This document shows, piece after piece, positions 32,913 through 36,194 of a DNA stretch of 36,194 bases. The DNA lies in contig CAINGK010000174.1 in the NCBI GenBank assembly GCA_903848465.1, positions 1 through 36,194 of the forward strand, read 5' to 3'. Each line of letters begins with the position of its first letter. Within the stretch, counting starts at the first letter, position 1. This stretch comes from an uncultured Verrucomicrobiota bacterium (GTDB lineage Bacteria; Verrucomicrobiota; Verrucomicrobiia; Verrucomicrobiales; Verrucomicrobiaceae). A model generated the notes under the pieces. It was not told the DNA's origin. It ran no database searches and saw only the letters and a list, made by a program, of their open reading frames with translations. The position numbers and the translations under genes are program-made.

Positions 32913-33872
32913 ATGCTTACCATTCAAGAACGCGCTGCTGCCTATCTGGAGCGCATGCCGCCTGCCATCGAAGGCAGTGGCGGACACTCCGCCACATTCA
33001 ACGCCGCTGCTGCTCTCACTCGTGGCTTTGCCATGACAGAGCAGGACGCCTTGCCCTTGCTCATGGCATGGAATCAAACGCACTGCCAGCCGCCCTGGAC
33101 GGAATCAGAACTCCGCCACAAGCTCCGCAGTGCAGCCAGTTCCACCCGCCCGCTAGGCTACCTGCTGGATGAAGCAGGGTCGCGGCCAGACAACACCGCG
33201 CCCGACTTTGAAAGCGAGGCAGAGAAGAAAGCACGCCAGCGCAAAGCATGGCCGCAATTCAAGCACCTGAAACCCGCTGGCATCAAGACCATTGCCGACC
33301 TCCGCCACATGCTACCCGATGCCGTTGACCTTGCCCACCGCTGGGGATTCCTGCGCGGCGCGGAGATCGAAGGCCAGCGCTGCTTCATCATTCACGAAGG
33401 CACCTTTGCCCAGGCCCGCCGATTGGACGGCCAGCCCTTCACGCGTAGCGATGGCACAAAGATCAAGGCAAAGAATCTGCCAGGCAGCACCGGCGCATTC
33501 ATCGGCCAGCACTGGCTTGGAGACACGCAGAACGTCTTGCTCGTGGAGGGTGTCATTGGACTACTTGAAGCCCTCGCCGCCTTCGCGCTGGTGAACATGG
33601 CTGGAAGCTGGAGCATCATTGCCGCCACCAGTGCCAGCTCTCGCTTTGCCCGTGATCCTGCATTGCTGGCACGCCTCAAAGGGCGAAGCGTTCGCATCAT
33701 CCCTGATGCGGATGAAGCCGGAATGGATGCCGCAGCTTCATGGCTGGCAGACCTGGAAGCCGCTGGCGCGACGGTGGATGCGCTGCCGCTCCCCGACGGG
33801 TGTAAAGACTTGGGTGCGATCTTCACCAACCCCGCCGCGCATGAAACAACCCTCAATTCCCTTTTCCAATGA
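32913..33872 (+). CDS. Toprim-domain primase-like protein with PriCT_1-like N-terminus
   Basis: The 319-residue protein starts MLTIQERAAAYLERMPPAIEG, then shows a PriCT_1-like region (GGHSATFNAAAALTRGFAM ... PPWTESELRHKLRSA). The central part resembles phage primase zinc/linker regions (HRWGFLRGAEIEG). The Toprim domain follows: VLLVEGVIGLLEAL with the catalytic Glu and VRIIPDADEAGMDAA with the Asp-x-Asp. It probably makes primers for island replication. An upstream TTG at 32886 is possible, but the ATG fits the family. Its stop overlaps the start of the DUF3987 gene (ATGA). Confidence 0.85.
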   Translation: MLTIQERAAAYLERMPPAIEGSGGHSATFNAAAALTRGFAMTEQDALPLLMAWNQTHCQPPWTESELRHKLRSAASSTRPLGYLLDEAGSRPDNTAPDFESEAEKKARQRKAWPQFKHLKPAGIKTIADLRHMLPDAVDLAHRWGFLRGAEIEGQRCFIIHEGTFAQARRLDGQPFTRSDGTKIKAKNLPGSTGAFIGQHWLGDTQNVLLVEGVIGLLEALAAFALVNMAGSWSIIAATSASSRFARDPALLARLKGRSVRIIPDADEAGMDAAASWLADLEAAGATVDALPLPDGCKDLGAIFTNPAAHETTLNSLFQ

Positions 33873-35164
33873 ACGCCAGTTTTACCGAATCGCTGAGGAA
33901 GCGCCCCGCCTGCAAGGCAAGCATCCCCAATGCTCACGGAAACGAAAAGCACGAAAACTACGAAAACTCCCCCCATCCGGCGGCAGACCCTTCGTGCAAT
34001 TCGTCCTTTTCGTATGGCACGAGCAAACCGCCAGCCCTGCAAGACTCCGCCCTTTACGGCACCGCTGGGGAGATCGTGCGCCGCATCCTGCCTCATACCG
34101 AAGCCGACCCCGCCGCGCTCTATGCGCAGTTGCTCGCGGGTCTTGGCAATCTCATAGGCCCGTCCCCTTACTTCGTAGCCGATGGCTCGCGGCATCGCGC
34201 CAATCTGTTTGCCATCATCTGCGGACGCACTGCCAAGGCAAGGAAAGGCACCTCTTGGGCACAGGCCAAGAATATCCTTGAAGCCGTTGATCCCGATTGG
34301 TTTGCCACTCGTGTAGAGACGGGCATCGTATCCGGCGAAGGCATTACCCAAGTCTTTGACGACGATGGAGACAAACGCCTGCTATTGGTTGAAGGCGAGT
34401 TTGCCCAAGTCTTGCAAGTGATGAAGCGCGAAGGCAACACGGTTTCCGTTCTCTTGCGCCAGGCATGGGATGGGCAGCGAATCGCCGTCCTACGCCGAAA
34501 AGACCCGATCAAGGTCGAGGGTGCGCATATTAGCATGATTGGTCATATCACCTTGCCAGAGCTTCGCCGCCTGCTCGCCAGCGTGGAAATGAGCAATGGT
34601 CTAGCCAATCGCTGCCTTTGGATTCATGCCGACCGCTCCAAACTATTGCCAGAAGGAGGCGGCACGCCAGACACAGCAGAGTTGACTGAATCGCTCCGCG
34701 CCGCCGTGAGAGCCGCCCGCGGTCGTGGAGAAGTTCAGCGGGATGTGGAAGCCCGCAACTTGTGGCATGGGATGTACTCACAACTCAGCGAACCGCCACC
34801 GGGCCGCATGGGAGAGATTCTTTCCCGCGCTGAAGCCCAGGTCATGCGTATGGCTTTGCTGCTGGCCCTGCTGGATCAAGCCGACTTCATTGGCAAACAG
34901 CACCTTGATGCCGCGTTAGCATTCTGGCGCTACTGCGAAGCCAGCGCCGCGCACATCTTTGCTGGCACCTTTGCAGACCCAAAAGCAGCGAAGATATGGG
35001 AAGCCCTTGGCAATGGCCCCCTCACCATGACCAAGGTGCATGAGCTTTTCGGCAGGAACGCCCCCAAGCCAGAAATCGAAGCCGCCCTTGCCGAACTGGC
35101 CCCCATGATCGTGATCGAAACCAGTGGCCCAGGAGGCGGGAAAATCATTCGCCGCAAGGCCTGA
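33869..35164 (+). CDS. DUF3987 replication protein (helicase-like)
   Basis: This 431-residue protein is coupled to the primase by ATGA overlap. The first 45 residues are low-complexity and partly encoded by an inverted repeat array. The DUF3987 core follows: YGTAGEIVRRILPHTEADPAALYAQLLAGLGNLIG, a P-loop-like CGRTAKARKGTSW, LLLVEGEFAQVLQVMKREGNT, RQAWDGQRIAVLRRKDP and ISMIGHITLPELRRLL. A C-terminal winged-helix-like region ends with MIVIETSGPGGGKIIRRKA. DUF3987 proteins are RepA-like ATPases encoded by mobile elements. Unlike the copy at 22693-25305, it has no fused primase part; the Toprim primase is a separate gene here. Confidence 0.85.
   Translation: MNASFTESLRKRPACKASIPNAHGNEKHENYENSPHPAADPSCNSSFSYGTSKPPALQDSALYGTAGEIVRRILPHTEADPAALYAQLLAGLGNLIGPSPYFVADGSRHRANLFAIICGRTAKARKGTSWAQAKNILEAVDPDWFATRVETGIVSGEGITQVFDDDGDKRLLLVEGEFAQVLQVMKREGNTVSVLLRQAWDGQRIAVLRRKDPIKVEGAHISMIGHITLPELRRLLASVEMSNGLANRCLWIHADRSKLLPEGGGTPDTAELTESLRAAVRAARGRGEVQRDVEARNLWHGMYSQLSEPPPGRMGEILSRAEAQVMRMALLLALLDQADFIGKQHLDAALAFWRYCEASAAHIFAGTFADPKAAKIWEALGNGPLTMTKVHELFGRNAPKPEIEAALAELAPMIVIETSGPGGGKIIRRKA
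33942..34017. repeat. Inverted 9-nt-period repeat array inside the DUF3987 gene
   Basis: Three 9-nt units ACGAAAAGC, ACGAAAACT, ACGAAAACT (33942-33968) face three units TTCGTGCAA, TTCGTCCTT, TTCGTATGG (33991-34017) across 22 nt. As a hairpin, 18 of 23 positions pair. It encodes the polar stretch GNEKHENYEN and the following low-complexity region, so it looks like an in-frame insertion in the disordered N-terminus. Confidence 0.7.
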
Positions 35165-35271
35165 CATACAGACCCGTGCTGTCACGGATCAAGCCTTGCC
35201 CGCTCGCGGCAGGAGTGGGATTGCCGTTTGACGAGCGGAGATTTGGGGTAGGGTAGCCGTTGCGACTGTTG

Positions 35272-35616
35272 TCATTTGTAGCGGATGGCAACGCCCGTCG
35301 CCCAGCGCTCGAATGTGCCGAAACCTTTCGGAATCATTCCTTGGCTCTGGATGATAACACTCGTCGCTCCAAGGGGAGCGGCCTTAGCGCGAATTGCGTT
35401 GTGCATCTTTGCTTCTTGTTTGGCTTGGAAGCCAGAGATGGTGACCGTGCCAAGCTCTGTGTATGGCTTGGTTGGGACGGTCGCTAGAATCTCGACTTGA
35501 TTCGGATTGGTGGGGGCGAAGTAGCCTGCGCCTGTCTTGGTGATGTCAACGGACGCGCAACCAACGAGGAAGGAGGCGGCGAGGGCGAGGAGGGTGATAT
35601 ATGCTGTGGGTTTCAT
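35272..35616 (-). CDS. Lipoprotein, second gene of a coupled pair
   Basis: The 114-residue product has a lipoprotein signal peptide (MKPTAYITLLALAASFLVGCAS) with lipobox LVGC. The mature part is a small alpha/beta domain: VEILATVPTKPYTELGTVTISGF, then AIRAKAAPLGATSVIIQSQG. It resembles the upstream gene product in layout (strand with PTKPYTELG vs PSRPFTVIA; GATSVII vs GADAIIV), so the two are probably paralogues. The ATG overlaps the upstream stop (ATGA). It lies in opposite orientation to the island genes, so it may be island cargo or chromosome. Confidence 0.8.
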   Translation of the reverse strand: MKPTAYITLLALAASFLVGCASVDITKTGAGYFAPTNPNQVEILATVPTKPYTELGTVTISGFQAKQEAKMHNAIRAKAAPLGATSVIIQSQGMIPKGFGTFERWATGVAIRYK

Positions 35617-35969
35617 TGGTTGTATTTGATAGCGGAGCCGACGAGGCGGGAGTATGTGCGCGACATACTATCGCTGTCCGCCCACTCCTCGTTCAAGCTG
35701 TAATAGCCGCCAAGCGGTGAAACGATAATCGCATCAGCACCAATCTTGGCTGCGCGCTTCTTCATGGCTTGCGGAGATTCGTTTCGGGATTGGAGGTCAG
35801 CGATGACGGTAAAGGGACGGCTGGGTGCTCGAAATAGCAGTTCTACGTTCTTCGGGTCTTTCGCGGCGTATTGTTGCGATGCGTAATAGCGATTGGCTAC
35901 ATCCTGAGCGCATCCGATGAAGACGAGAGAGAAAAATAACGAGAAGAAACGGAGGGAAGTGGTTTTCAT
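35613..35969 (-). CDS. Lipoprotein, first gene of a coupled pair
   Basis: The frame is open to 36191, but the ATG at 35967-35969 starts a lipoprotein signal peptide (MKTTSLRFFSLFFSLVFIGCAQ). The 118-residue product has VELLFRAPSRPFTVIADLQSR and AKIGADAIIVSPLGG, matching the pattern of its downstream partner. It contains an ANRYYASQQYAAKDP linker after the lipid anchor. Function is unknown. The upstream part of the open frame crosses a structured non-coding region and is unlikely to be translated. Confidence 0.75.
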   Translation of the reverse strand: MKTTSLRFFSLFFSLVFIGCAQDVANRYYASQQYAAKDPKNVELLFRAPSRPFTVIADLQSRNESPQAMKKRAAKIGADAIIVSPLGGYYSLNEEWADSDSMSRTYSRLVGSAIKYNQ

Positions 35970-35984
35970 TTCGAGAAGCGCGTA

Positions 35985-36062
35985 GCAACGGCTAACGTTT
36001 CGGATCAGGCGACGACGAGCGCAAGACGTTGCTGACACGACAGATAGCCTTCGAGCCGTTGC
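35985..36062. repeat. Structured intergenic element bounded by an inverted repeat
   Basis: GCAACGGCT (35986-35994) and AGCCGTTGC (36054-36062) form a perfect 9-bp outer stem around about 59 nt. A second pair, AGCAACG with CGTTGCT, gives an alternative inner fold. Size and layout recall an integron attC site, but the core does not fit GTTRRRY, so I do not call it one. The remaining sequence to 36194 holds a small GCCGC/GCGGC hairpin and no gene. Confidence 0.45.
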
Positions 36063-36194
36063 CTGCATCCGTTTTGTTGAACAAAGCCGCTGTGCGGCGA
36101 AGTGGTTCGGGAGTGGTTTGAGCTGAAGGATGCGTGAGCATTTATCGGGCGATTTGTCGGCGGTTTTAGCAGCTTGGGGGCCTATGTTCAACCC

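Noticed and set aside
35985..36062. A true integron attC site
   Set aside because: The ends do not give the RYYYAAC/GTTRRRY core pair and no integron integrase is visible, so only a structured element is reported.

Overview
The window reads as a high-GC chromosome segment from a member of the Verrucomicrobiota, probably near Prosthecobacter/Verrucomicrobium. This is inferred from gene content: a TIGR04073 exosortase-associated small protein, an S1 sulfatase, a MoxR/DUF58/BatA-type cluster with a Verrucomicrobia-like layout, GatC-GatA, and many mobile remnants. No database search was possible, so the taxon is an inference.

Layout. Positions 1-1850 are decayed mobile DNA: the C-terminal end of an IS256-like transposase, an IS1-like transposase remnant, two unknown small genes, a long inverted repeat and one copy of a dispersed repeat, ending at tRNA-Arg(ACG). 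Positions 1.9-22.3 kb are ordinary chromosome: gatA/gatC, the TIGR04073 gene, a sulfatase operon, tRNA-Thr(CGT) with a clear promoter, and a forward run containing a PHP phosphoesterase with a histone-H1-like tail, ispF, moxR, a DUF58 gene, a BatA-like gene, an inserted DUF433/DUF5615 toxin-antitoxin pair, a second vWA membrane protein and a DUF167 gene. Then come a LURP-one-like gene and a Tm-1-like (UPF0261) gene on the minus strand, a broken toxin-antitoxin module, purL and a secreted protein.

From 22.3 kb the region is accessory. A membrane alpha/beta-hydrolase gene carries an in-frame stop codon and is cut near 23.29 kb, where it runs in frame into a PriCT_2/DUF3987 replication protein. 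Two membrane-anchored Sel1-repeat proteins (14 and 6 repeats) follow on the minus strand. At 30.70 kb the 3' half of a tRNA-Thr(TGT) marks an attachment site. It is followed by a tyrosine integrase, a small excisionase-like gene, a Toprim primase, a DUF3987 helicase-like gene and two coupled lipoproteins. This island probably continues past the right edge.

The most unusual signal is a recurring architecture: arrays of short-period repeats (9 or 12 nt) facing a mirror-image array across a spacer. The best case (32281-32427) has four 12-nt units on each side. Its tandem neighbour (32064-32175) keeps the layout and the spacer-encoded helix-turn-helix but uses a different repeat word on both arms, so the arms have changed together. 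Nine-nucleotide versions lie at the 3' end of one DUF3987 gene and inside the 5' part of the other.
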